A stretch of DNA of 64,000 nt, from the NCBI GenBank assembly GCA_963825255.1, contig CAWGSF010000008.1, positions 157,814 to 221,813 on the forward strand. The letters are read 5' to 3'. The notes below the pieces were generated by a model. That model had not been told where the DNA came from. It worked only from the letters and a program-made list of their open reading frames with translations, and searched no databases. The translations under genes were made by a program, and so were the position numbers. How positions within the stretch are numbered: position 1 is the first letter of the stretch; every line of letters begins with the position of its first letter. Below, piece after piece: positions 41,344-49,708 of this stretch. Origin of the DNA: JAIBJN01 sp963825255. Its GTDB lineage: Bacteria; Actinomycetota; Thermoleophilia; Gaiellales; Gaiellaceae.

Positions 41344-41775
41344 CACCGCCCCGGCACGGCGAGCCAGGACATCATCGACGAAGCCGAGCACGACCGGATG
41401 CGCGGGGTTGATGGCGTGACCGCCCTCGACCCACTCGACCCTGGCCGAGGGGATGGCTGCGACCACCGCCTCAGCCGTCTCCGCGTAGTCGAAGGCGGAG
41501 TCCTTGGCGCCGACGAACAACGTCGGCTGGTCGATCGTGGCAAGCTGCGCCGCGGTCACGGCCGGAAAGCCGCCGCGGACTTCGGCGACGAGCGCCGGGC
41601 CGTTGGCGGTGAGGATCTCCTTGACCTCCCCGGGCAATCCCTCCCAGCCCGCATCGCCGAGCACCTCGCGCATCAACGTCTCGGCGACCGTGCCCATGTC
41701 CACCTCGGCCGCAACCAGTATCCGCTCCGTGGTGTCGGCGATCTCCCGCGCTGCCGACTCGCTCAGCGACGAGGC
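41338..41775 (-). pseudogene. Alpha/beta hydrolase, C-terminal fragment
   Basis: Codons from about 41775 down to 41338 encode the last 145 or so residues of an alpha/beta hydrolase: IDQPTLFVGAKDSAFDY, then VEWVEGGHAINPAHP with the catalytic His. The N-terminal half including the nucleophile is absent. Upstream the strand runs into antisense of the integrase fragment, so the gene was cut by insertion or deletion. The upstream boundary is approximate. Confidence 0.7.
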
Positions 41776-42338
41776 CGTGGCGACGGAGCTCGGCCCGACG
41801 TTCGGGGCCGTCCCGATCGTCGGCGCCCTGACCGGCCTTCGGCCCGAGGAGTGGCTCGCCCTCGAGCGGCGCGACGTCGACCGGACGGCCGGCCTCCTGC
41901 ACGTCCGCCGCGTGTTCACAGACGGACAGGTGAAGCTCTACGGGAAGCAGACGCGCTCGCTGAGGACCGTCCCCCTGCCCGCCAGGGCCGCGCTCGCGCT
42001 CGCGGAGCTCCCGCCGCGGGTCGACACGCCGCTCCTCTTCCCCGCGGAGCGTGGCGGGCATCTGAGCCTGCACGACTGGCGTCGGGAACGTCTGGACGCC
42101 AGCGGTGCGCGCGGCGGGGCTCGAGCACCGGACGCCGTATGCCCTCCGCCACACCTACGCGAGCTTCGCCATCGCGGCCGGCGTCTCGCTCTTCGAGCTC
42201 GCCCGCTTCATGGGGACAAGCGTCGAGCAGATCGACAACACCTATGGCCACCTGCTGCCGGACGCGCTCGTGCGGACGCGGGCAGCGCTGGATGCATTCC
42301 TGTCGCCCTTGGGCGACGTCCAAGAGGAATCGCGTTAG
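41776..42338 (+). pseudogene. Tyrosine recombinase (integrase) catalytic fragment, frameshifted
   Basis: The fragment begins near FGAVPIVGALTGLRPEEW (catalytic Arg) and continues as VRRVFTDGQVKLYGKQTR and TPLLFPAERGG. Near 42083 one extra G shifts the frame; the other frame gives WTPAVRAAGLEHRTPYAL, then RHTYASFAIAAGV (His/Arg box) and NTYGHLLPD (Tyr nucleophile). The N-terminal arm-binding and core-binding parts are missing. It reads towards tRNA-Pro 0.3 kb away, the normal place of an integrase. Confidence 0.85.
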
Positions 42339-42603
42339 GACTCGTCGAGAGGTTCGCGCAAGTAGAAGCGACCGTCCGCGGAGAGCCTCCCGCAGGCGTC
42401 ACCGCCGAACTCCTTATGCGACACGGCATCAAGATGCCCCTGGGCCTGGAGCTCCTCGAACGCCTCCGATACCACCGATCAGGAAGGTCGTCGGACCGAT
42501 CGTCCATGAGCTTCCTGAAACTGTGGATCTCCGAACCCTCCACGATGTCTGAAATGCCCAGGCGAACGCGGAGGAGGTCGATCTGTTCGTCGAGCGCCTG
42601 CAT
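42335..42603 (-). pseudogene. Small hypothetical protein, frameshifted
   Basis: From ATG 42603 the frame gives ALDEQIDLLRVRLGISDIVE and FRKLMDDRSDDLPDR; near 42478 it changes to a second frame with SEAFEELQAQGHLDAVSHKE and GRLSADGRFYLREPLDES to TAA 42335. Together about 89 residues; length 269 is 3n+2, so one base is missing or two are extra. No family is recognised. It lies between the integrase remnant and tRNA-Pro. Confidence 0.5.
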
Positions 42604-42671
42604 CGGATCTCCCTTCGCGTTTAGGGGCGGATTGGGGGCCGCCGTCTAGGACCGATCCCGCTCTATTCCAG

Positions 42672-42746
42672 TCGGGGCGCCGAGATTTGAACTCGGGACC
42701 TCTAGTCCCCCAGACTAGCGCGCTAACCAGGCTGCGCCACGCCCCG
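42672..42746 (-). tRNA. tRNA-Pro (GGG)
   Basis: 75 nt. Acceptor CGGGGCG/CGCCCCG, D arm with CCTGGTTAGCGCG, anticodon arm CTAGT-CTGGGGG-ACTAG (anticodon GGG), T arm CCGAG-TTCAAAT-CTCGG, discriminator A. CCA is not encoded. Its 3' part is duplicated at 40974-41029. Confidence 0.95.
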
Positions 42747-42949
42747 CGACGGATCCATCCTAGCGCCGCGTCCGGGCTCCCGCGGAGCCGGCACGGACGC
42801 CTGATGGAGCTCGGGGCCCGGTCCGACGCCGGGGTACCCGGAACGGCCCCATCCGCCCCGCGTGGTGGCCCCGTTTCCACAGCCCCGGGGTTGTCGCTTC
42901 CGACAGGGATCCGGCACAATCCGACGGTCGGGACCTGGCGACCTATCGA

Positions 42950-43747
42950 ATGCGCACCTACACGATCACCGAGGCTGCCGAGATCACCGGGCTGAGCCGA
43001 AAGGCAATCGCCCGGCGAGTCGAGCGCGGATCGCTCCGCTCGGTCGTGCGGAACGGGCGACGCCGGATCCCGCGCTCGGAGCTCGTCCGCACGGGCCTTC
43101 TCGAGGAGGCTGGAGGCTCCCCGCGGAGCGACCCCTCCGCCCCGTTCCTCCCCCGCCCCGTGGACGGAGGGCAGCTGGAAGCAGCCGGCGGGAGCGAGGA
43201 CATGCTCGCGGCGCTCTTCAGGGAGGTCCTCGACCGCTTCGAGCGGCAGTCGCAGGAGATCGCTCAGTTCCGGGCGCTCACCGTCCAGGCCGAGAGCCTG
43301 CGCCTCACGAACGAGCTGGCGGACCTCCGGGTGCGGATCGCCGAGCTCGAGCGCCAGCCCGAGCAGCCCGGCCAGAGCCCTCCGGCGCAGCAGGTCGTCG
43401 GCGACCTGGGGCGCCGAATGACGGAGCTCAGCCAGCAGGTGGAGGAGCTCTCCAAGCGGGAGATCTGGCTCCCCCACCAAGCGGCCGCCCAGCCGACCCC
43501 GCAATCGGCGCCTCGAACGGCGCCCAGGCCTGCTCCCGCTGGGCAGGCGGCCCGCCCCCCGGCCCCCGCCCGCCGCGCTCCGCGCCTCTCGAGAACCACC
43601 CGTTTCGCCTTCGAGGCCGCCTTCATCGTCGCGGTCGCCGTCATCGCCTGGCAGGCCGAGCTCTCGATCCCGGCGATCGCAGTCGCCATGGGGATTGCGT
43701 GGACCCTCGTGGCGGTCACGGAGTGGCTCTCCTCCGATCGCCGCTAG
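42950..43747 (+). CDS. Membrane-anchored HTH protein
   Basis: 265 residues. An excisionase/MerR-like HTH at the N-terminus (YTITEAAEITGLSRKAIARR, then VERGSLRSVVRNGRRRIPRS), a Glu-rich coiled coil (about 95-165), a long Ala/Pro linker and two membrane helices at the C-terminus (about 222-258). This order suggests a DNA-binding protein tethered to the membrane. Starts at ATG 42950; no clear Shine-Dalgarno. Confidence 0.78.
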   Translation: MRTYTITEAAEITGLSRKAIARRVERGSLRSVVRNGRRRIPRSELVRTGLLEEAGGSPRSDPSAPFLPRPVDGGQLEAAGGSEDMLAALFREVLDRFERQSQEIAQFRALTVQAESLRLTNELADLRVRIAELERQPEQPGQSPPAQQVVGDLGRRMTELSQQVEELSKREIWLPHQAAAQPTPQSAPRTAPRPAPAGQAARPPAPARRAPRLSRTTRFAFEAAFIVAVAVIAWQAELSIPAIAVAMGIAWTLVAVTEWLSSDRR

Positions 43748-43787
43748 GGCGATCAAGCCGCCTCCCGGCTCCGCCGATAGCGAGATC

Positions 43788-43922
43788 ATGCGCTCCGCAG
43801 ACCAGGGCTCTCCGCGGCAGGGTCGGAGCCTGCGGCAGCCGATCCTGAGCTCGCTCGCGCTCGCCGTCGTCGCCGTGACACTCGTCCTCGTGTTGCTCCG
43901 ACTCACCGGCGCCGGAGTCTAA
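43788..43922 (+). CDS. Small single-helix membrane protein
   Basis: 44 residues from ATG 43788; polar basic N-terminus, then one hydrophobic helix (about 20-40). It follows the HTH protein by 40 bases and may be cotranscribed. Short and without a recognised family. Confidence 0.42.
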   Translation: MRSADQGSPRQGRSLRQPILSSLALAVVAVTLVLVLLRLTGAGV

Positions 43923-43981
43923 GTCTCGACCTGAGGTTGAGATCACAGAGCTGCCCGCGCCGCGGGTCGTAGGATCCCGCC

Positions 43982-44670
43982 GTGACCCGCCGACGCTGGA
44001 TGGCCCTCTCCTTCGCGCTCGGGTCGGCCTGCTTCCTCATCGGCCCGTTTCCCGGTTACGCACAGCTCGTCGGCGACTCGGCCGACGCCGTCACCTTCTT
44101 CGTCGGCTCGATCCTGTTCACGCTCGGCGGTGCGCTGCAGAGCTGGCTCGCCTGGCCCGAACGGCATTCCGCCAGCGGCGGCCGCGCGGCGTGGTGGGCC
44201 GCCATCGTCCAGTCCGCAGGCACGCTCTTCTTCAACGTGACGACCTACCAGGCGCTGCACACGCCCTGACGAGCTCCGAGTACGACAGGCTCGTCTGGCG
44301 GCCCGACTGGCGCGGGTCGATCTGCTTCCTCGTCTCGGGCGCGATCGCCTACCACGCCTCGTCGCGCGACCGCTGGCGCGGATGGCTGCCGGCGCGAGGC
44401 GAGGTCGGCTGGTGGCAGCCGGCGGTCAACCTCCTCGGCTGCGTCTTCTTCGGAATCTCGGCCGTCGCCGGCTACGTCGTCCCCTCGACCGGCTCGATGC
44501 TCGATCAGGCCGCGGCCAACTGGAACACGTCGCTGGGCGCGGCGTGCTTCCTCGCCTGCGCGCTCGACACGCTGCACACCGACAAGGCGTCGAAGATGCC
44601 GCTCCGCGGGCGGCTTCGCGAGCTCGAGCACGAGCTCGAGCGCGATGTCTCGGCAGGTGACCTGACGTGA
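43982..44670 (+). pseudogene. YrhK-domain membrane protein, broken by a -1 frameshift
   Basis: GTG 43982 starts with two helices (ALGSACFLIGPFPGYAQL, FFVGSILFTLGGALQSWLAW) typical of YrhK. The frame stops at TGA 44269 after TTYQALHTP. The next frame continues without loss: LTSSEYDRLVWRPDWRGSIC, GCVFFGISAVAGYVVPSTGS, LERDVSAGDLT to TGA 44670. One C missing from the CCC run near 44264 explains it; length 689 is 3n+2. It overlaps the channel gene start by GTGA. Confidence 0.8.
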
Positions 44671-45335
44671 GAGCCGGTGCGCAGTTCCGCTACGGAGCGG
44701 TCCTCCTCATCGTCCTCACGCTCGTCGTGTTCGAGATCGTGGCGCCCGCCGGCGACTGGGAACGCGCAGTCGCGGTTGCTCTGGCCGGAGGCGCGCTCAT
44801 CGTGGCGGTCGCGACCTGGCGCACACACAGCCACAGGCAGGGCCAGCTCACCCTCCTCGTGAGCGCAGGGATCGTCGTCCTGGTCGTCGGCGTCGGCACC
44901 GGGGTCTTCTCCGCCGCCTTCGAGGCCGCGGCGATCACGCTGCTCCTCATCGCCATTCCGACGACGCTCGTCAGAGGACTGGTGCGACTCGTCGGAGAAC
45001 GGGGCGCCACTCTGCAGGCAATCGCGGGAGCCCTCTCGATCTACCTGATGCTCGGCCTGCTCTTCGCGTCCGTCATCGCGTTCATCGCCGAGGTCCAGGA
45101 GCAGCCGTATTTCGCACAAGGCGACGTGTCGAACGGTGACCGCGTCTACTACTCGTTCACGGTCCTGACGACGACGGGCTTCGGCGACTACACGGCGTCA
45201 ACCTCCGGCGGTCACGCGCTAGCGGTCCTCGAGATGCTCGTCGGCCAGCTCTACCTGGTGACCGTGATCGGAGTTCTCATCGGCCACTACGTCCGCCGCG
45301 CTGGCGAGCGCCGCGACGGGCCTCCGGTCGCCTAG
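44667..45335 (+). CDS. Two-pore-domain-type potassium channel protein
   Basis: 222 residues, all membrane. Four N-terminal helices, then a pore region with the K+ selectivity filter TTTGFGDYT (about 168-176) between two helices, as in PF07885 ion channels. The cytoplasmic C-terminus is short, without RCK or cyclic-nucleotide domain. GTG 44667 overlaps the YrhK stop, so they are coupled. The stop overlaps the stop of the opposing xre gene in a shared CTAG. Confidence 0.85.
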   Translation: MRAGAQFRYGAVLLIVLTLVVFEIVAPAGDWERAVAVALAGGALIVAVATWRTHSHRQGQLTLLVSAGIVVLVVGVGTGVFSAAFEAAAITLLLIAIPTTLVRGLVRLVGERGATLQAIAGALSIYLMLGLLFASVIAFIAEVQEQPYFAQGDVSNGDRVYYSFTVLTTTGFGDYTASTSGGHALAVLEMLVGQLYLVTVIGVLIGHYVRRAGERRDGPPVA

Positions 45336-45631
45336 CTCTCGAGCCGCCGGTAGAGCCGGTCGACGAGCTCGGGCATCTCCTCGAGCCGCTCCGTGATCGT
45401 GCGGATCCGGTACTCCTGGAAGTGCGCCGGCTCGACCTTGAGCGCCTTGGCCAGCGTCTCGATGATCTCGTTCGAGGGCACCGGCCGGTTCCCGTGCACG
45501 ATGTGGTTGAGGTAGCCGGCCGAGAGCCCGGTCTTCGCGGCGAGCCCGCGGTAGGTCACCCCCCGCTCGGCCATGAGCGCCTGGACGGTCTCGCCGAAGG
45601 GCTCCGTCGAGAACCGCCGCTTCCTCGCCAT
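45332..45631 (-). CDS. XRE-family HTH regulator
   Basis: 99 residues. HTH YRGLAAKTGLSAGYLNHIVHG (about 26-46 of the protein) and a C-terminal helical part with LKVEPAHFQEYR. ATG 45631 overlaps the restored proS stop as TGATG, so translation is coupled to proS. The target is unknown. Confidence 0.85.
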   Translation of the reverse strand: MARKRRFSTEPFGETVQALMAERGVTYRGLAAKTGLSAGYLNHIVHGNRPVPSNEIIETLAKALKVEPAHFQEYRIRTITERLEEMPELVDRLYRRLES

Positions 45632-47312
45632 CAGAGCAACTCTCTCACGCGGGCTGCGACAGTCGTCGACGGGCACGCGGTCCTCGTCGCGGCCGGCGCG
45701 GACGAGGACGTCGGCGCGGCCGTCCTCGAGGGTCTTCTTGCCCACCGTGATCCTCACGGGGACAGCCGATCAGGTCAGCGTCGGCGAACTTCTCCCCGGG
45801 TCGCAGGTCGCGGTCGTCGAGGAGGATCTCGAGGCCGCCCTCGTCGAGCTCCGCGCAGATCCGGTCGGCGATGTTCGCGACTTCGGGGTTGCCGGAAGCG
45901 AGCGCGACCACGTGTACGTCGTACGGCGCCACCGAGAGCGGCCACGTGATCCCGTACTCGTCGTTGTGCTGCTCGACGATCGCGGCCATGACACGACCTG
46001 GCCCGATGCCGTAGCTGCCGCCGAGCAGCGGTTTCTCGTGGCCGTCCTCGTCGACGAAGGTCGCGCCGAGCGGCGCTGAATAGAAGCTGCCGAAGTTGAA
46101 GATGTGACCGACCTCGATCGCCGTCCGGAAGATGAGCACGCCGCCGCACACCGGACAGCGGTCGCCCTCACGCGGCTCGCGCAAGTCGGCGAAGCGCGGC
46201 TCGTAGTCGCGGCCGGCCTCGACCCCGCGCAGGTGCCAGCCGTCGCGGTTTGCGCCCGCGACGAACTGCCCCTCACGCAGCGCCTGGTCAGCGATCACCT
46301 CGCCCGAGAAGCCGACGGGCCCGAGCGAGCCGCCGCCCGCCCCGAACGCGGCCCTGATCTCGTCATCCGTCGCCGGACGGGATGAGCCGGGCAATGCGTC
46401 GTAGAGCTTGGTCTCGCTGAGCCGGTCGTCGCCGCGGACGAGCGCGAGCACGAGTGTGTCGTCCGGCTTGACGACCGGCATCGCCTTCGAGGTCGCAGAT
46501 CGATCGATCCCGAGAAGGTCGGCCAGTCCTTCGATCGTCGTCACTCCTGGCGTCTCGATCTCCTCGGCCGCGTCGAGCGGCTCGGGCAGCACGGCGGCGC
46601 TCGGAACCGCCTGCGCCACCTCGAGGTCGCCAGCGTAATCGCCGTTCTCGCAACGGACCAGCGTGTTCTCGCCCGAGCCGGAGGGCGCCAGGAAGTCGAT
46701 GCTGAACTTGCCCCCCATGATCCCGCTCTCGGCCTGGACGTCGTACGTGTCGAGCCCGCAGCGGTCAAAGATCCGCTTGTACGCCTCACGGTTCGCCTCG
46801 AAGCTGGAGCGCACTCCCTCCTCGTCACGGTCGAACGAGTAGGCGTCCTTCATGATGAACTCACGCACGCGCAGGAGGCCACCGCGCGGACGCGGCTCGT
46901 CGCGATCCTTCGTCTGAAAGTGGTACCAGAGCTGCGGCAGCTCCCGGTAGCTCTGGATCTCGCGCGCGTGGAACGTGACCGTCTCCTCGTGCGTGAGCGG
47001 CAGGATGAACTCACGACCCGTCCGATCCCTGAGGTGGAAGATCTCCGGAATCGCGATGCGGCCAGTCGCCTCCCAGAGCTCGGGTGGAGTGAGGACGGGC
47101 ATCAGCATCTCCTGGCCGCCGATCGCGTCCATCTCCTCGCGGATGATCTGCTCGATCTTCCGGTGGACGCGCCAGCCGAGCGGCAGGAACGTCCAGAGCC
47201 CGGCGCTCAACTGCCGGATGAACCCGCCGCGCACGAGCAGGCGGTGGCTGACCGCCTCGGCATCGCCGGGATCCTCCCGCAGCGTCGGGATGAAGAGCTG
47301 GGACGCCCTCAC
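45631..47312 (-). pseudogene. proS: Prolyl-tRNA synthetase, C-terminus broken by two +1 frameshifts
   Basis: Class II ProRS with editing (YbaK-like) insertion. The frame from GTG 47312 has FIPTLREDPGDAEAVSHRLL, PVLTPPELWEATGR, the motif 2 region, VREFIMKDAYSFD, GPGRVMAAIVEQ and GEKFADADLIGCP. Then two frame changes: near 45762 (cccc) into VRITVGKKTLEDGRADVLV, and near 45675 (ccc) into TTVAARVRELL and TGA 45633-45631. Length 1682 is 3n+2, matching two extra bases. As an essential gene it is very likely intact in the organism, so sequence error is the best reading. Confidence 0.9.
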
Positions 47313-47316
47313 CGCG

Positions 47317-48447
47317 CTATGACGGCCGCTGGGCCGCTTCGGCCATCATGAGGGCCGCGGGCTTGGCCAGCTTGAGGCGCTTCGGCCGCACCATCCCGCC
47401 CTCGATCCAGAGGTCGATCTCCCGGAAGAGCTCCTCGACGAGCTCGGCCGACTCGACCTTCCTGAGCACGCTGCCGTGGGCGTAGATGAATCCGGTCTCG
47501 CGCCCGCCCGCGATGCCGAAGTCGGCGTCGCCCGCCTCGCCGGGACCGTTCACGGCGCAGCCCATGACCGCCACCTCGAAGGCCTGCGGGTAGCCCTGCA
47601 GCCGCTCCTCCACCGCCTCGGCGAGGTTCCAGACCCCCACGTTGTCGCGCCCGCAGGAGGGGCAGGCGATCATGATCGGCCCCCGCTCGCGGAGCCCGAG
47701 CGCCTTGAGGATCTCCCAGGCGACCTTGACCTCCTCCACCGGGTCGGCGGTGAGCGAGATGCGGATCGTGTCCCCGATCCCGTCCATGAGCAGGCTCCCG
47801 ACCCCGATCGCGCTCTTGATCGACCCCGTGGACGGGGGGCCGGCCTCGGTGACGCCGAGGTGGAGCGGGTAGGGAACGCGGTCGGCGAGCATCCGGTAGG
47901 CGCGGATCATCGTCGGCACGGAGCTCGACTTCACGGAGATCTTGAAGTCGGAGAAGTCCATGCTCTCGAGGAGGCGCACCTGCTCGAGAGCCTCCTCGAC
48001 GAGCGCCGCCGCCGTGTCCTCCTGCGCCAGCTCGACGAGGTGCTTGGGCAGCGAGCCCGAGTTCGCGCCGATCCGCATCGGGATGCCTCGCGCCTTCGCC
48101 GCCTCGACGACCGCGGCGACCTTGTCCGGGCCGCCGATGTTCCCCGGGTTGATGCGGACGGCGGCGACCCCGGCGTCGACGGCCTTCAGCGCGAGCGAGG
48201 CGTTGAAGTGGATGTCGGCGATCACCGGGATCGGCGAGAGGTACACGAGCTTGGCGAGCGCCTCCGCGTCCTCGTTCTTCGGGACCGCGACGCGCACGAT
48301 CTCGCACCCTGCCGAGACGAGCTCGCCGATCTGGGCCATCGTCGCGTCGACGTCGTGCGTCTTCGTCAGCGTCATCGACTGCACGACGACGGGCGCGCCG
48401 CCTCCGATCGGAACGTTTCCGACCCTGATCTGCCGCTCGCTCGCCAT
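47317..48447 (-). CDS. ispG: 4-hydroxy-3-methylbut-2-en-1-yl diphosphate synthase
   Basis: MEP pathway enzyme making HMBPP from MEcPP, 376 residues. N-terminal VGNVPIGGGAPVVVQSMT, then the [4Fe-4S] cysteines in IACPSCGRDN (two) and VMGCAVNGPGE, followed by the glutamate ligand region. ATG 48447. proS starts 4 bases after the stop. It belongs to the block with dxr, so two MEP steps are made together. Confidence 0.96.
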   Translation of the reverse strand: MASERQIRVGNVPIGGGAPVVVQSMTLTKTHDVDATMAQIGELVSAGCEIVRVAVPKNEDAEALAKLVYLSPIPVIADIHFNASLALKAVDAGVAAVRINPGNIGGPDKVAAVVEAAKARGIPMRIGANSGSLPKHLVELAQEDTAAALVEEALEQVRLLESMDFSDFKISVKSSSVPTMIRAYRMLADRVPYPLHLGVTEAGPPSTGSIKSAIGVGSLLMDGIGDTIRISLTADPVEEVKVAWEILKALGLRERGPIMIACPSCGRDNVGVWNLAEAVEERLQGYPQAFEVAVMGCAVNGPGEAGDADFGIAGGRETGFIYAHGSVLRKVESAELVEELFREIDLWIEGGMVRPKRLKLAKPAALMMAEAAQRPS

Positions 48448-48480
48448 CGCCGAAGAGTCTAACCGGACGCCGTTGCCTGC

Positions 48481-49701
48481 CTAGCCACCACGCAGGCGCT
48501 GGATGTCGTTCGAGAGGCCGATGACGAAGAGGAGGAGGACGAGCGCGATCCCGATCGCCGAGAAGCGCTCGTAGGCGACGCGGGGGATCGCACGGCCCCT
48601 GATCCGCTCGACGATGGAGAAGGCGATGTGGCCGCCGTCGAGGGGCAGGAGCGGCAGGAGGTTGAGCAGGGCCAGCGACAGGCTGATGAACGCGAGGACC
48701 GAGAGGAAGTAGCGGAACCCCTCCTCGAGCGACTCGCTGGACACCGCGGTGATGCCGACGACGCTCGCCACCTCGTCCCGCCCCGAGCCGGTCACGATGC
48801 GGCCGAGCGACGTCCCGATCGCCTTCGTCACCTCCCAGGTCCTGTCGAACGCGAGGCCGGTCGCCTCGACCGGCCCGTAGCTCTGGTAGACGAGCCCGAA
48901 GGCGAAGCCCAGGCGGTACGCGCCTTCCCGGAGCTGCGGCGTGCCCTCGAGCTGCACCTCGGAGCCGTCGCGCACGACCGTGAGCGTGACGGGTTCGCCG
49001 CCGCTGGCGCGGATCGCCGCGGCCAGGTCCTCGGGCTCCGCCCGCTTCCCGTCGACCGCGACGATCCGGTCGCCTGGCGCGAGGCCCATCGCCGCTGCCG
49101 GGGACCCCGGCTGGACCTCCTCCACCGACCGGGAGACCTCCGACGGGACGCCGAGCATGAAGACGATCGCGAGGGCGACGATCGCGAAGACGAAGTTCGT
49201 CGCCGGGCCGGCGAGGATGACGGCGATGCGCTTGGACGTCGGCGCGCGCCAGTACGCGTCGCGCGACAGCGCGTCCTCGACGTCGTCGAGCCCGCGCTCG
49301 GCCGCACGGCGCGCCCGGTCCGACAGCTCGGCCGAGGTCACGGCCTGCCGGAGCGCTGGCATCGCCGCGGCAGCGTCGTCCAGGCGGCTCTCCGCCAGCG
49401 CCTGCTCGACGGGCGCCGAAGCCTGCGCGACCGCGGGGCTCTCGTTGCGAGCCGGATCGAGGTAGGCGTCGAGATCGCCCGCCGCGGGCCGGTGCATCCC
49501 CGGGATCTTCACGTAGCCGCCGAGCGGGATCGAGCCGATGCCGTACTCGATCCCGTTCCGCTTCCACTTCACGAGCGCGGGCGGGAAGAAGATGTAGAAG
49601 CGCCGCGGGCGCATGTGCACCGCCAGCGCGGTGACGAAGTGCCCGGCCTCGTGGATGAGGATCAGGAAGGCCAGGCCCGCGATGGCGACGACGAGATGCA
49701 T
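48481..49701 (-). CDS. rseP: Site-2 zinc metalloprotease RseP-like
   Basis: Intramembrane protease, 406 residues from ATG 49701. The HEAGH zinc motif is in the first helix (LILIHEAGHF, about 12-21), a PDZ domain follows in the middle (VQPGSPAAAMGLAPGDRIVA), and the third zinc ligand motif LLPLLPLDGGH is near residue 358. The insertion between the first helix and the PDZ domain (about 60-130) is long. The start was chosen because TAAGGAGCAC, containing the dxr stop, supplies a good ribosome-binding site. Confidence 0.93.
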   Translation of the reverse strand: MHLVVAIAGLAFLILIHEAGHFVTALAVHMRPRRFYIFFPPALVKWKRNGIEYGIGSIPLGGYVKIPGMHRPAAGDLDAYLDPARNESPAVAQASAPVEQALAESRLDDAAAAMPALRQAVTSAELSDRARRAAERGLDDVEDALSRDAYWRAPTSKRIAVILAGPATNFVFAIVALAIVFMLGVPSEVSRSVEEVQPGSPAAAMGLAPGDRIVAVDGKRAEPEDLAAAIRASGGEPVTLTVVRDGSEVQLEGTPQLREGAYRLGFAFGLVYQSYGPVEATGLAFDRTWEVTKAIGTSLGRIVTGSGRDEVASVVGITAVSSESLEEGFRYFLSVLAFISLSLALLNLLPLLPLDGGHIAFSIVERIRGRAIPRVAYERFSAIGIALVLLLFVIGLSNDIQRLRGG

Positions 49702-49708
49702 GTGCTCC

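Noticed and set aside
45332..45757. Long xre gene starting at 45757
   Set aside because: The first 42 codons are the displaced ProRS C-terminus (ITVGKKTLEDGRADV); the real start is ATG 45631.
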